The translations under genes were made by a program, and so were the position numbers. Below are positions 11,201 to 22,589 of a stretch of DNA of 64,000 nucleotides, piece after piece. The DNA is taken from NCBI GenBank assembly GCA_050084985.1, contig JBITNC010000001.1, forward strand, positions 131,750,001-131,814,000. Reading direction: 5' to 3'. How positions within the stretch are numbered: position 1 is the first letter of the stretch; each line of letters begins with the position of its first letter. This stretch comes from Nageia nagi (Eukaryota; Pinophyta). Below the pieces are notes generated by a model that saw only the letters and a list, made by a program, of their open reading frames with translations, searched no databases and had not been told where the DNA came from.

Positions 11201-13017
11201 TGATCTAGCATTCTTTATTATTTCATTATTTTCAATAAATCATTCTTAACTCTCGCTCCCTTATCCCCTTTCACATTTATTTATCCTCTTTATAAATATT
11301 ATTTCAAGTCTAAAGAGTTTCAGGTATTATCAGCATCTAAGAACTATTTATATATATGTGAGTATTAGGTGCTTTTATTCAAAAGATGTAGTTGCTATAT
11401 AGCAAGTGTTGTGGTAAATCTTAAGAATAGATATCAATTGATTTATCTATCTTTCTGGAAACTCTATGTATAGAAGAGTCATAGTTTGTAGATTTTTATC
11501 AAAGTCACAATCAGGAACAAATGTATCGTATTCGGGTAATATTGTAATATATAAGGGAAGTATAAATCTGAGTCAAGTCCAAGAGATATTGTAAATATAA
11601 TTCAAAGTCATATATATGTTTCTAACAAGAGATATTAGAGCCCACCATTGTTTAGAGAGTTTAAACCAACAATTAGAATTTATGAGAAATATTACAAGAA
11701 CATCAATTACATCCTACCAATTTTCATTAGTGACATCACCATTTTTGAGTCAAATCAGTGGGTCTTGGGACAAGTCATAATGAAGTAATGTTTCATTTAG
11801 TAAGAGGTATTTTAAGAGATCATATAGGGCACACTAATTTTGAGTGATGACCTTAGAACTTTTAGCTAAAATCAACATATCTCGGGATAAAGAATAATAG
11901 GAAATACTACTTGAAGATAATCAAATAAAGTCTACTAATTTCCAATGATGATATCATACCTTTTGCCTAAAATCCATGGGTATTAAGATAAGCCTGATCA
12001 TCACTAGAGCTCGATAATGAGAGACAGAACCCACCAGACTAAAAGAAGAATGATGGGAATGAAGGGTCTATCAATGTGTCAATTATGACTCATTTCTACA
12101 TGACACTAGAAGATTATTCTTAGAATTCAATGATATACTTTTTATTATCTTCATTATTCCATTTAACTAGAAATACAATGTTGATTATTAATAAGTTATG
12201 GAGAAGTAGATAATTTTTGATAGAGCATAGTGCCAAATCGTACTAATCAAGTTACACACAAGTGTATCTTCAATCAACTACAAAATTAGGAGAAAGCAAT
12301 CAATGATAAATCAGGATGATTGCAACTCAATCAGTATGACTCAAAAATTTCAAATTTTCAAACTATGGTGCTGTTAGTACTTGATTACTATGTAATTTAA
12401 CACAGTTGTAATATTAATTATAAATAGTTTTTCTTACTATTTTCAATCAAGAGGAGTATTTATGTATATTAATGATAGACAACCATTCAGTTGGGATGAA
12501 AATGTATAAATAGTGGACTATTATAAGTCCTAAAAGATAGACATTTTATCAAATTTGCCCAAGTCTATAAGATGCTTCTATATATGATAATGCAATATGA
12601 TAATGCTTCACCCTTTTGAACAAGTGGTTGTCTATTACACTTAATGAATGTTATATATGAGATGCTATCTTAAGTTGTGGTTATGTATTGTGATTATGAG
12701 ATCTCGAGGGTGAGATAGTTTGCTATTATTAATCTTAGTTATGGATTATTGCCTATGCCGTAGTGCCCAGGCTACATAGTTTTTATTTTCTTTTAAGTTT
12801 AATGTGTTAATCTCTTTCTTGTTACTCTTTACTTTTCATTTCTTTCCTGTTAATTTCAACCTTCATAATTTATAAGAATCGATCTACAACTTGAAGATTG
12901 AGCAAAAAATTAACACGAGCGCATCCCCACCACTTTCTGCTCTCTCAAGGACCAAACTATTGCAAGAAATGTAGAACATGATCAGACTAAATCCTAGAGG
13001 TTACTTTATATCGATCA
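11201..13017 (+). repeat. 3' LTR of the Tat-like element (about 1.8 kb)
   Basis: It starts TGATC and ends GATCA, a 5-bp inverted terminal repeat bounded by TG...CA. Positions about 11,935-13,017 align with 1-1113. The 5' 0.73 kb has no partner inside the window because the 5' LTR is cut. Confidence 0.75.
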
Positions 13018-13389
13018 ACACTTTCCTACACTATTATCTTTCATTTCTTTTAGGCACCCTATCCTTTCAGAAATTAGTGTAGTAGATCCCCCCTTGAGGG
13101 GACTCTAGCCCAACATATAAAGCATCGACCTTCATACTAGAGGTTAAAAATTGAAAATTAGTTCATCCATAGTAGCTCATTTGGTTACAATTCACAAGCG
13201 CATGAATATTGTACAATCTCAATCAACGCTAAATAATCTAAGTCATAGGTCACACTTTTCATGTAGGATGGAAAATATCAAACATCAAAGAGATTACTTC
13301 CAATCTCCCAAAATTCCACAAATTCCCAAAACACTATTGTTGAAAAAAAATATTATTCAAAATATGGCAATTTCCTTTGTATAAGTAGA

Positions 13390-14330
13390 TTTTCAATGCT
13401 CTTGGATAAACATAATTACCTCTCTACTTATTTTTCCATTATGGATAGTCTTAATGTTTCTTCTCTTGGCTTTGTCTAAGATCATTAGTTTCACATAACT
13501 TTATCTATCTATCTTAAAATTAAATAAGTTATTTTTTCTTAAAGCTTGCTCCACCAAGGAATCTATCTTATTCATCATCTTTCTCCTCTCGGTATTCCTA
13601 ATCATGTTTTCCCTTTTTTGTAAAGTTCTTATATACTTTCTTTATCTAATTTGGTAGTATGGTAAGGCCTAAGTAGCCTAGAAATGGATTTTCTCTTTGT
13701 TTCAACTTTTCTTACCAATTTTTTTTATGACTCAATAGGTTATCCTTAATAACACTCAATCTATTTTCCCTATTTAAATGGAATTTTAGCTTCTATGGAG
13801 TCTTTCCATTCCAATTTCTTTATGAAAGGTTTGCATGGACTCAATGTTTTCTTAACTTTCAATGTTATCTAGTTATAATGTTTTAAAGAAATTTGATATC
13901 TCTTCTGTGATATTACAAAACTTTATGATGGTTAATAAAGTTACCATAGAGCTAACCCATCTACAAGAGTTGATTGAATGTAATGGGATATAGCTTGCAT
14001 AATCAACATGGTCCTATCCAAGTCATTATCGCTAGTAGGTCAATGGTCATCCATTTTCTTACCAATGTTTTGTTTAATTCTTTCCAAAATACTTGATCCC
14101 CATTTCCTTAATGTACATGAGTGAGGATCTAAGAGGACTTGCAAGCTCATCTAGATAAACTACCTTCTCTTGTATTGACCATCTCGTTGATCATAAATTC
14201 CATTAGGATTATTGAGTTGAAGCTTAAGTTACATTATGACTAGAAGGATAACCAAGGAGCCTCACCATCTACCCTGAACTAGAGATGGGATCCCTTATCA
14301 CATAAAGGTAATGTTGATTGGGATCACTCG
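13390..14330 (-). pseudogene. Unidentified minus-strand coding relic
   Basis: Read on the minus strand and ignoring stops, this stretch gives protein-like peptides such as 'RTMLIMQAISHYIQSTLVDG', 'TLSPCKPFIKKLEWKDSIEA' and 'KKGKTQLGIPRGER'. Stops are mainly TAA/TAG and fall between polar residues, as in the known element relics nearby. It may be a gag-like piece, but no family signature is clear. The flanks 13,018-13,390 and 14,330-15,060 show nothing beyond AT-rich sequence, a poly-T at about 14,384 and a small CCCC-TTGA-GGGG palindrome at 13,091. Confidence 0.3.
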
Positions 14331-15059
14331 ATCGAGAATGCATAAATATGTGTACGATCATGATGCCTACTAACTCATGATTTTTTTTTTTAAATTGTAC
14401 ACAAGTTTTGTTTGATCTAGATGCATGTGTTTACCACCCATTTCATCAAATTTATTATTTCCTATGAGCTTGTGTACATCTACCCATCATAAATTTTATT
14501 ATATTTATTCATTAATATAATATCTTTTTCCAATGAAAAAAATTTATCAAAATAACTATTATGAACTATTGCAACCTGATTACGATATTTGTGATATGTA
14601 ATAAAATAAATACAATTAATATGAACCAAATATTAAACAAAAATTAAAAACATATAATATTGATAAAAAAATTACCTACATAAGAAAATAATAAAAATGA
14701 TAAAATCATGATAAAAAAAAATTAAAATATTTTTTCCATATAGTAATTTATTAGATATCAATGTAATTTATTTAACTTATCCTTAGATAAAAGAAATTCT
14801 ATATTATATAATCTATCTTTAGATTAAAAAATTCAAATTATAAAATTAAATTGAAATAATAAAACTTACTATTAATTAAATTAGACAACTACACTTTAAA
14901 GGAGGGATAAAATTTCTTTATGTAATATGAGCAATATAGGTACCTTAAAATTGATAAATTGCAAACAAAAGTATTATTGTTCTCTTTATCATGAGATCAT
15001 GGAGTGAACATTTCATGATGAAAAGCACAACAATATTTTTTTTTCTCATTAAATTAACT

Positions 15060-15660
15060 TTAGCCTGTCAAACAACCGATGGAGTTAAATTGCTTGTGAG
15101 TTGTGGTTAATTATTGACCACCTTCTGTCTCTTCGTTAACGGTGTCTATCATTTCCTCTGACCGAAATCTATCGCATCAGAGATTGAGGGAAAATATTTT
15201 CAAATTTTGAAAATGGGAGGGAAAACTTATAGCCGCTATCTTCAAAACTGGAAGACGAAATCAACAGTGACTATTTTTGCAATTGCCAAAGGATCAACTT
15301 TTAGTTTCATGAAGCCTCAAAAAATCTATAGTAGATGGGACCATGAATGCCGACTATAGAAGCGTGAAAGTGAAGCTGTGCTTCGCGCCTGTGAGCCAAA
15401 TCGAGAGGGTGTGGAGAAAAACCAAATGATGATCTCAGCAAGGAAGGACAAGGTCTCCTAGTTGGAGATTGCGAAGAAGATCTACTCGCGCTTGCAATTA
15501 TGTCTCTGTTTGAGTTCTTCGCTGTGGAGAAATGGAGAGCCAAAGTTGTGCAAAAGTAGGCAACAAGAACCCATCTTCATGAATATGTAGGTGGCTGTGC
15601 ATAGATTTTCAGGATTTTGGCTAAAGTTTTATGAATTGCGTGGAGTGATAGAAGGCTCTA
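15060..15660. other. CpG-bearing, GC-richer segment, possible gene or 5'-exon fragment
   Basis: In contrast to its surroundings this segment contains many CpG dinucleotides (for example gtgcttcgcgcctgtgag and gaagatctactcgcgcttgc) and no element signature. A 78-codon minus frame (15,307-15,543) and interrupted + frames exist, but neither looks like a known family. CpG retention suggests unmethylated or recently active gene space, such as an exon fragment or non-coding RNA promoter. No function can be assigned. Confidence 0.3.
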
Positions 15661-16787
15661 GGATTGTATCTTTCTTCCAGAGATCATATGTATAATACAT
15701 TTCTAAACTTCAGATTTAATTTACTATTAATTTATTTTACTAGCTTTAGCTTGTTCATAACAATTAATTTTACTATGAATATGTATTTTATCATAATGTA
15801 TTCAAAGATCCTATGTATGAATAAATTAATAGTAAACATACATAAATTAATAGTAAATATTTATGAATAAATTAATATTAAGTATTTCATAAATTTATAT
15901 TAGATTTAGATAGTCAATTAAATAATTTAGTAGAAGGAAAATGATTTTGTTTTAATCAACAAATATTTAAGGATAAGTATAAAGATAAAAATGTTAATTT
16001 ATATAAAAATATTTATTAATTATTAATGATTTTAATTTTTAATATAATAAAATTTATTATCATGTAGAATTTTTTAATCACAACAAAATAATATAAAATA
16101 AAATATTTATACACATCTAAAATTTTATCACAAAATTTGTTTGACATAAAAATTTTAAAAGAAATGTTTTTGACATCCATAAAAAATATTGATCTTCCTA
16201 AATTTTCTACTTTTTGGTGATTCAAAGTTTAAATTCATTTGTATTTTTATTTTTATAATATTCAAATTATGATTATTTAAATTCAAATAATTAATGTTTA
16301 AATTATTAAATAATTAATATTTTTCAAGTATTTTTTACTATTTTTAAATAATATAAACATAAATAAATATTCAAAATTATCTTAAAATACTTATTGAAAA
16401 AGTTAAATGAAAATATGGTAATATTTATTTAAAAGGTTTAATATTTAATTTTTTTTAAAAATATTTAATTATTTTCAATAATTTGAGTATTTAAAACAAA
16501 TATTTTTAAATAATTAACCTTTTACATATATAATATTTTAAATTGTCATAGATGGAAATGATATTCTAAAATTTATAAATATTGTTTAATCAATTAGTAA
16601 TTATAAATTATGTTATGATAAAATCTAAATAAAAAATTACTGACTAAACTTTAAGCAAATAAAATAAAAATAAAAATATCTATTGATTAAAAATTTGAGA
16701 GGAAAATTCATAAACTTAAAGTATTCTTATCATGATATAAAAATAGCAAATCCAATAAAAATTATACACTACCAAAATAAGTCTTAA
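15661..16787. other. Very AT-rich intergenic DNA
   Basis: This is over 80 percent A+T by eye, made of homopolymer and TTTA/ATTA-like runs. The few open frames are low-complexity. No gene or element signal was seen. Confidence 0.6.
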
Positions 16788-16960
16788 TTTTTTTTTTTTT
16801 TTTTTTTGGGAGTTTGCCTTGTATCATGAACTCTTAAGCTTAGAGCCGCAACATGTCGTCACAACTTGATAGGATTTTAGGTATGTTTCAACTTTTAGTG
16901 GCAGAGAGTTTTGAACATAGGTCTCCCGTAGAGCTTTGAACTACCCACCTCTCCATAGTT
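16788..16960 (-). mobile_element. Probable tRNA-derived SINE on the minus strand with poly(A) tail
   Basis: A 20-nt T run (16,788-16,807) is the poly(A) tail of a minus-strand element. Upstream on that strand, ctatgttcaaaactc (16,907-16,921) resembles an RNA polymerase III B box, and gtgggtagttcaaagctc (16,931-16,948) an A box at tRNA-like spacing. Total length of about 175 bp suits a SINE. No flanking target duplication was verified. Confidence 0.5.
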
Positions 16961-16963
16961 TGT

Positions 16964-17045
16964 TAGTTGAGTTGATCATGTTGTGACCTTGTTTCACATA
17001 ATGTCCCATGTTCAAATCCTACCAAGAGTGATACAATGTACTTCC
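16964..17045 (+). mobile_element. tRNA-like SINE head on the + strand
   Basis: tagttgagttgatcatg (16,964-16,980) resembles an A box (TRGCTCAGTTGGT type) with C-to-T changes. atgttcaaatcct (17,008-17,020) resembles a B box (GGTTCGAATCC), 44 bp downstream as in tRNA genes. The head abuts the minus-strand SINE head to head. It is not a functional tRNA gene, because no acceptor stem pairs. Confidence 0.45.
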
Positions 17046-17639
17046 TACAGCTCTTTACTTCCTTTCCTCCATCCATCAATTCATAAGTTTTAAATTTTTG
17101 AAAAATTATACACCAAATTTTAAAGATTTATATATATATATCTTTTATTAAAACTTCAACCAATTTTACTATATCATATGTATAAATTAATTATTTATAT
17201 TCATCATTTTAATTAAATAATTTCTCTGTATAAAAAAATCATTGTATTTACAACTACTTTACCAATTTTTTAATATTTAAAAATAATAATTAAATATTAG
17301 TAATTAATTAAATAAAAAGTTATTGTATTTACGATTACTCTAAAAGAGTAAATATTTATTTTTTATTTAATTTACTAAATAAAATTTAATTATTAAAAAA
17401 AACTTGCATTAAAATAAAAATAAAACAGAAATATATTTCTATTTTAATAGATATATTTCTAAAAATATTTAACATCAAAATCCTCAATGGAGTCCTTAAA
17501 ATGGAAACTGTATTCTTACAAAAGATTAGCTCATTTATATTATTCTAATTTGTTAAGAAATCCTTTAATAAATAAAAATAATATCAATTATCATTTTTTT
17601 AATTTCTAGTAAGAATAAATAAAAATCAATCAAGCTCCG
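17046..17639. other. AT-rich spacer upstream of the bHLH gene
   Basis: Sequence is A/T-dominated with no recognisable coding or element signal. The boundary to CpG-containing promoter sequence near 17,635 is sharp. Confidence 0.5.
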
Positions 17640-17853
17640 TTAGCTGAGCCGATGGCTATTCAAGCGGGTGTTAATGGGTCCCAGATAATAATTCACTCCC
17701 ACCACCTCTGCTTCCTCCACCCCTACAACGCCGCCACGATGGCAGAACATTGCACGCCCAATTTCATGGCCGGCAAGATGAATTTGGGAGGAATATAAAG
17801 AGCGAGATATGCTTCTTCCTGCCCACCAACTTTCTATCAGTAGACAATATACA
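17640..17853 (+). promoter_or_regulatory. Promoter and 5' leader of the bHLH gene, TATA box at 17,794
   Basis: A GC/CpG-containing segment precedes the gene, with tataaag at 17,794-17,800. A TATA box normally places transcription start 25-35 nt downstream, here about 17,822-17,832. The ATG at 17,809 would then lie upstream of the RNA start, and the next in-frame ATG at 17,854 becomes the likely initiator. A pyrimidine-rich stretch (cctctgcttcctccacccct) sits at about 17,704-17,723. Confidence 0.55.
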
Positions 17854-18786
17854 ATGCAGACCTGTTTTTCTTCATATTCTGAGATGAGCTCCTTTGCAGA
17901 AAGGCAGGCAGCTCTTGTTGCGCAAGTTCTTGGTAGCAGCATATATTCCTACGATCTTCCAAAACAACAAGAAGACATCGATGTATGCAATGGAACAGTT
18001 TCGATCGGTGAATCCGACAAAAATTTTGCAGACATAGGATGGCAATCTGGGAATTGCGATAAAATTCTCATTGAAGAAGACGAGCAGCCGAGTTTTTCTG
18101 AACCAGAGTGGCATCTGCTTGTTAAGCGCAAGATGAACGCCTCCACCTCCTGTTATACCTTACAAGATATTATCCACAAGCTTCCACGACTCAACGCCGA
18201 CATGATTTCTCCGTCCTCCGGTAGAAACTTCATATCCTCGCCGGGATTGTCCATTCCAGTTTCTACACCTTCCGGAGGTGTTTCGAATATGTATTTTCCC
18301 AATGAAAAGCCTCTGCAAAAGGGAATCCTTGAAGGATCTTCGCCTCACGCGTCCTCCTCTGAAGTCCAGAGCATAGCAGCGCGTCACAGAAGGATGAGAA
18401 TCCGTGAAAGAATTCGTTCGTTGGAGAAGTTGATCCCCCTCGGTTCGAAGCTGGATACGGCGCGGATGTTTGAAGAAGGTTTTAAGTATGTCAAATTCTT
18501 GCAGGCTCAAGTCCGGGTTTTAGAATGCATGTCTCAGCGGTCACTGGCTGAGAAAAAGGAAGTCATGAAGACGGTGATAACCTCTACTCACAGAAGTGTG
18601 AAGGAGAACGAGAAATTTTCTGTGGCCCATATGCTACATATTCTCGTCACTTCACCAACAATTCAGAGAGTGCTTTACAGCGTCGAGAAATGCATCGGAA
18701 GTGTGGAACAGATCGAAATTCTGCCAAATTCGCAAGTTGTTCTTTCGTTCGATGTTTCTAATTTCCAGAGAGGAGTTTCAAAATGA
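17854..18786 (+). CDS. bHLH transcription factor, bHLH52/53-like, intronless
   Basis: The open frame extends to ATG 17,809 (325 codons), but TATA spacing favours 17,854 (310 codons). Numbered from 17,809, the bHLH domain spans residues about 184-242. The basic region is 'EVQSIAARHRRMRIRERI', helix 1 runs to 'LEKLIPLG', the loop is 'SKLDTA', and helix 2 is 'RMFEEGFKYVKFLQAQVRVL'. At the DNA-contact positions 5-9-13 I read Gln-Ala-Arg, so the Glu that reads CAnnTG E-boxes is missing. DNA binding is therefore atypical or depends on a partner. The F-KYVKFLQAQ helix and C-terminal 'VTSPTIQRVLYSVEKC' resemble the angiosperm bHLH52/53 group. The N-terminal half is acidic and Ser-rich. Expected role is nuclear transcriptional control; targets are unknown. 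It is the only intact host-like gene here. Confidence 0.9.
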   Translation: MQTCFSSYSEMSSFAERQAALVAQVLGSSIYSYDLPKQQEDIDVCNGTVSIGESDKNFADIGWQSGNCDKILIEEDEQPSFSEPEWHLLVKRKMNASTSCYTLQDIIHKLPRLNADMISPSSGRNFISSPGLSIPVSTPSGGVSNMYFPNEKPLQKGILEGSSPHASSSEVQSIAARHRRMRIRERIRSLEKLIPLGSKLDTARMFEEGFKYVKFLQAQVRVLECMSQRSLAEKKEVMKTVITSTHRSVKENEKFSVAHMLHILVTSPTIQRVLYSVEKCIGSVEQIEILPNSQVVLSFDVSNFQRGVSK

Positions 18787-19729
18787 TACTTTTTGTGATT
18801 GAACCCTGTTGAAATTTTTTGTATTGAATGAGTAGATGGTATTGTGCATGCTTTGTTTAGCCCTTAGCAGAAGCCGTTTGATATGTGATTGCGTTGCAAT
18901 TACAAGTTCTTCTATTTCAATGCACTGCTCCTTTTCTTAGCAGAAGATAATTTCCTTCAATGCATCACTTGTTTCTGCATGATTAAATTTATTGCTGTAA
19001 TTTCTAATTTTAGAGATTTTACTCAAACCTTTACTATAGACCCAAATAATTCTCTGAATAGGGCATGTATTAAACCAGCTCTCATATTCCCGTTATGTTT
19101 GAAACTTCAAATGCTATAGAAGCAAAAGTACGATTTATCTTTGCCTATGAATATCTAAACAAGAACTAACCTTCTTAGAATTGATTAACTAATAAATTAG
19201 AGAGGATAAAGAATAGAAATATATTATATATCTCATAAATTTAGCCGAAGAAAACTGAATAATCAACTAATTGCGACATATAGATATTAACAGCTAAATA
19301 GCTAAAGTTTCCATTAGTAAGATGATTAAGTTGGAAATCAATCAAAAGCTTAAGGCTTAAAAATTGTAATCACAAAAACTGTAAGTATACTCTTATGAAT
19401 AAGAGTAATGAGAGACTTTAATATTTTAAAATTATTATATATGTATTATGGAATTAAAATATTATTTAGAGAGAAGCTTCGAAGAATATTGCACATAGAT
19501 GTATTTTCATTTAATAAGATTATGTTTGATCTTAAATTTAAAAAGGGACATTTTTATTAAGCAAAATTGATTATAGATTATTGGATGAAGCTTTAATGAC
19601 CTTCTTGCGAGATAGGAAATTCCAGTTAGGCATTGGTAAATTATAAGTAAGTAAGGATCTTAGTTTTGGTTTAGTTTAAAATTAACTATGGAAAAAATCA
19701 TTTATCATTAATTATGTGGAAGTTATAAT
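18787..19729. other. 3' region of the bHLH gene, then AT-rich spacer
   Basis: T-rich 3'-UTR-like sequence follows the stop, with 'ttgtattgaatgag' as a plausible plant near-upstream polyadenylation element at about 18,820. From about 19,130 the sequence is AT-rich with nothing recognisable. Confidence 0.4.
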
Positions 19730-19942
19730 TGTTAAGATTATCACATCATTAGCGTATTTTTTGTTTGAATTCACTCATGGATTACCCATATTTAGTTTGT
19801 TTGGATTTGTTGTATTATTATTTCCTTGTGACAATTATTTATTTTTCACAACACTTGTCATAGTTTAATTGTATAAATATGTACCATCCATAATGAAATA
19901 AGAGCTACAATAATTTGAAATCCAATATAAGGTACTAGAGCC
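19730..19942 (+). mobile_element. Short copia-type LTR with primer-binding site
   Basis: A segment from TGTTAAGATT (19,730) to TCCA (19,924) has TG...CA ends, an internal TATA-like tgtataaatat (about 19,870) and gaaataag near its end. Six bases later ggtactagagcc (19,931-19,942) resembles TGGTATCAGAGC, the initiator-Met tRNA primer-binding site. This reads as a 5' LTR of about 195 bp in + orientation. I found no partner LTR or coding domains nearby, so the element is truncated. Confidence 0.5.
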
Positions 19943-21074
19943 ATCTCATAGGAAATTCCTCTGTAGTTGCTAATAATCTTGCAGATTTTTTTCTTACAAA
20001 GATCTCAATGGAGATTGTGGTGTTTGTCTACCATCAGATTTGCATTCACAACTTATGTTCAAAGGATCACATGCTGTAATTCTTTAGAGAATTGTAAAGA
20101 TTTATCCATGTCATGCATAATGATCTACCCATAAGATCCCATATGAAAAGTATGCCCATCACACAAGGAAATGAGAGAGGCCTATGAGATAGTTAGTGCT
20201 CCATTATCTATCATTTATCTTGAATCGATCTCCATTTTGTAGTCTTGGGTTTGGACTTTCAAAAAATCATGTATAGGATCTACTTCAAGTGGATGATTTT
20301 TTTATATTTGTGTACAATAATAGTTTTGTAGCAAATTTTATTGTTGTATCATTTTGACATAACTATTGGAGCTAGATATCAGCTAGATGGTATTGGATCC
20401 CTTCATGCATGATGTCATATGGCATTTGATACATGAAACTAGAGATGGAATTATGATTGTTATTCTAGTATAGCCTTCGATAGATGATTATTGTTGCAGC
20501 CTTGATGAATGTGATGGAAATAGTGTGGAACTCCTTAGCTTTTGTATTCACTTTGACCCCCATGAGTTATTCAACTTGCATGGCTTGATAGCATTGTATT
20601 TTTCTATGAGATGCCCCTAATTTACACCTCTTTTCTTTAAACCTATGATTTGCTCAATTACTACCTCTATGATTATGTATGGTTTTTCCAACCAAAGTTA
20701 GTCTTGGTAAAAATAGTTATAGATAAATCTCATAATACACTTGTAGCTGCAAAATTTAGGCATATCGAGAAAGTTTTGAAGATGCATAATTTGAAATTAT
20801 TTTTTTTAGCCTATAAAAATATTTTCATATCATTACTTATTTCTTCCTTAGGATCCAATAATTTCACTTGTTAGATATACTCTATAGATTCTTTGACTCC
20901 TTGTACTCCATCTCACACCTCCATAAAAGGATATATTAGTGGATCCTCCTTGAAGATTGTGATAAATGGTATTTGCTTCTTGTTTGATGTCATTGTTTCT
21001 TAACTTCTATACATCATCTTTATGGAAAATGTTAACTGATATACTAAAAATTTGCATCTTTCTCTCCTCCTCTG
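19943..21074. other. Leader-like sequence after the LTR, otherwise unassigned
   Basis: This probably includes the internal 5' part of the copia-type element. No reading frame longer than about 75 codons and no protein motif was recognised. Confidence 0.35.
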
Positions 21075-21680
21075 TGTAGACTCAAAATAATGAATAAATA
21101 ATAAATTGATGGACTATTTATCTACAATGTATTATTGAAGCATATAATAAAAATATGGCATCAAACGAACATGATAAATAAGGTACCTTCATCAAATTCC
21201 CATCCAAATAAAAAAACAAGAATTATACATCAATCATAACTTCATACCATAATAAATGAACACTACCAATGGCCTAAGAGCATGTTGTTAATGATGTGAT
21301 ATATGCATATCTATAAATAGAAATTGAAATGTTGCAAAATGAAGGGTTTAGTAAATCTATGAATAAATGATGTGATGAAATACCTTTGTTTTATCGAAAT
21401 GATTGATATTGCATGTTCTAATCTCTCTCTTAGAATATTTTCTGATATTGATTGATATTCTTTTATAACAACATTTTGATCCTCTTTGATTCTTTGGATC
21501 ATTTCCTTTTACATTGCTTGTGGTGTCTCTTTTGAAATTTGACACCTCTTACAATATATAATGGTCTATTACATTGATTACATTACCTTGGGTATATTTA
21601 AACCCTTTTTACAATAAGTATTCTTTGATGCTCTAAAATGAATTATTTAATACAAGGAAATTCATTTTTAGGCATCTACA
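21075..21680 (-). repeat. 3' LTR of the compact element
   Basis: It pairs with 23,306-23,923 over its length; shared tracts include 'aacatgataaataaggtacc' and 'cattacattgattacatt'. Differences include several short indels. Confidence 0.8.
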
Positions 21681-21696
21681 TTTTTCCTCTCTTTGG
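21681..21696 (-). other. Polypurine tract of the compact element
   Basis: On the minus strand the sequence reads ccaaagagaggaaaaa immediately before TGTAGATG of the LTR. This is a textbook plus-strand primer and fixes the element's orientation. Confidence 0.7.
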
Positions 21697-22589
21697 AGAT
21701 GTAATTGAAGAAATGAGATTACATATCCAAAGAAGAAGTATAGAAGAAATTTTTGAAATCTTTGAATTCTTTACCCAGCACTACCATTTGATGATGATGA
21801 TGTTCCTTTGTTGCCACCTTTTGACTTGGTTTTCCTAGGAAAGCTCCTTAAGTGGTGCATCCAAGATAAAACCTAAAGAAATGTATCTTTTTTTCCTTGT
21901 AATATTTCTGACATGAAATGAACTCTGATCCTTCTTATTTGTTACTAGGGAGTCTTATGGTTCCACCTCCAATCTTTGAAATAGAAGAGGTCCTTTTTCC
22001 CCTTACAATGTTCAAACATGAATATGATCATTCCTTCATCTTTGATACTCAGGAATATGATGCTCTTACATTCATAACTTAATTCAGAAGAGGTACATTT
22101 GATTTTAGCTCTAGGTTTGTTGATGTGCACATTGCTGATAATGTGAAAATAAGGGATCATCATTAATAGTGTGATTTTTGTTTCAACTACTTTCCTTCTT
22201 TTGATGTAGGTACCTGTAAAAAGTGTTAAACATACCTTGCATGAAAAATTTGGATACACAATGAGTTGCATCATCTATTGATGATGATTCTATGTTAGCA
22301 ATCTACTTATGATTGCATCACCAATTTATATTTTAAGTAGGTGAAATCTCACTAGCCATATCGATGATCATCAATGACTTAACATTTTTATGTATATGAT
22401 CCGCAAACATTATACCATCTTGAATTTTTTTTATACTTTTATTTTTTATTTTTTTTTGTACTCAATTTTTTATGCCATCTATCCACCATCACATCATTGA
22501 TAGCATGCATCCTTATTGTATTCATCTAAAAATTCTTCATGCACCATTGTACCATCGTTATGAAATTTTTTTGCTATCAAGTCTACTAT

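Larger units (their letters stand above)
1..13017 (+). mobile_element. Degenerate Tat-like Ty3/gypsy LTR retrotransposon, 5' end cut by window
   Basis: The 3' LTR (11,201-13,017) is matched by positions 1-1113, so the window opens about 0.7 kb inside the 5' LTR. Between the LTRs the + strand carries, in order, gag, a CCHC-like knuckle, protease, an extra RNase H, RT, RNase H, integrase and about 3 kb of accessory reading frames. Integrase downstream of RT/RNase H places it in Ty3/gypsy. The long LTR, extra RNase H and post-integrase reading frames suggest the Tat lineage. Every domain is broken by stops, so the copy is dead. Estimated full length is about 13.7 kb. Lineage is inferred from architecture, not from a phylogeny. 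Confidence 0.85.

Noticed and set aside
15664-16225. Phe/Ile/Tyr-rich frames at 15,664-15,870 and 16,016-16,225 resembling membrane proteins
   Set aside because: They lie in over 80 percent AT sequence, where such peptides arise by chance.
16964-17045. Functional tRNA gene
   Set aside because: A and B boxes are recognisable, but there is no paired acceptor stem or proper anticodon arm; interpreted as a SINE head.
17640-18510. Minus-strand frames of 65-116 codons overlapping the bHLH gene
   Set aside because: They are shadows of the bHLH coding frame with no protein-like signature.
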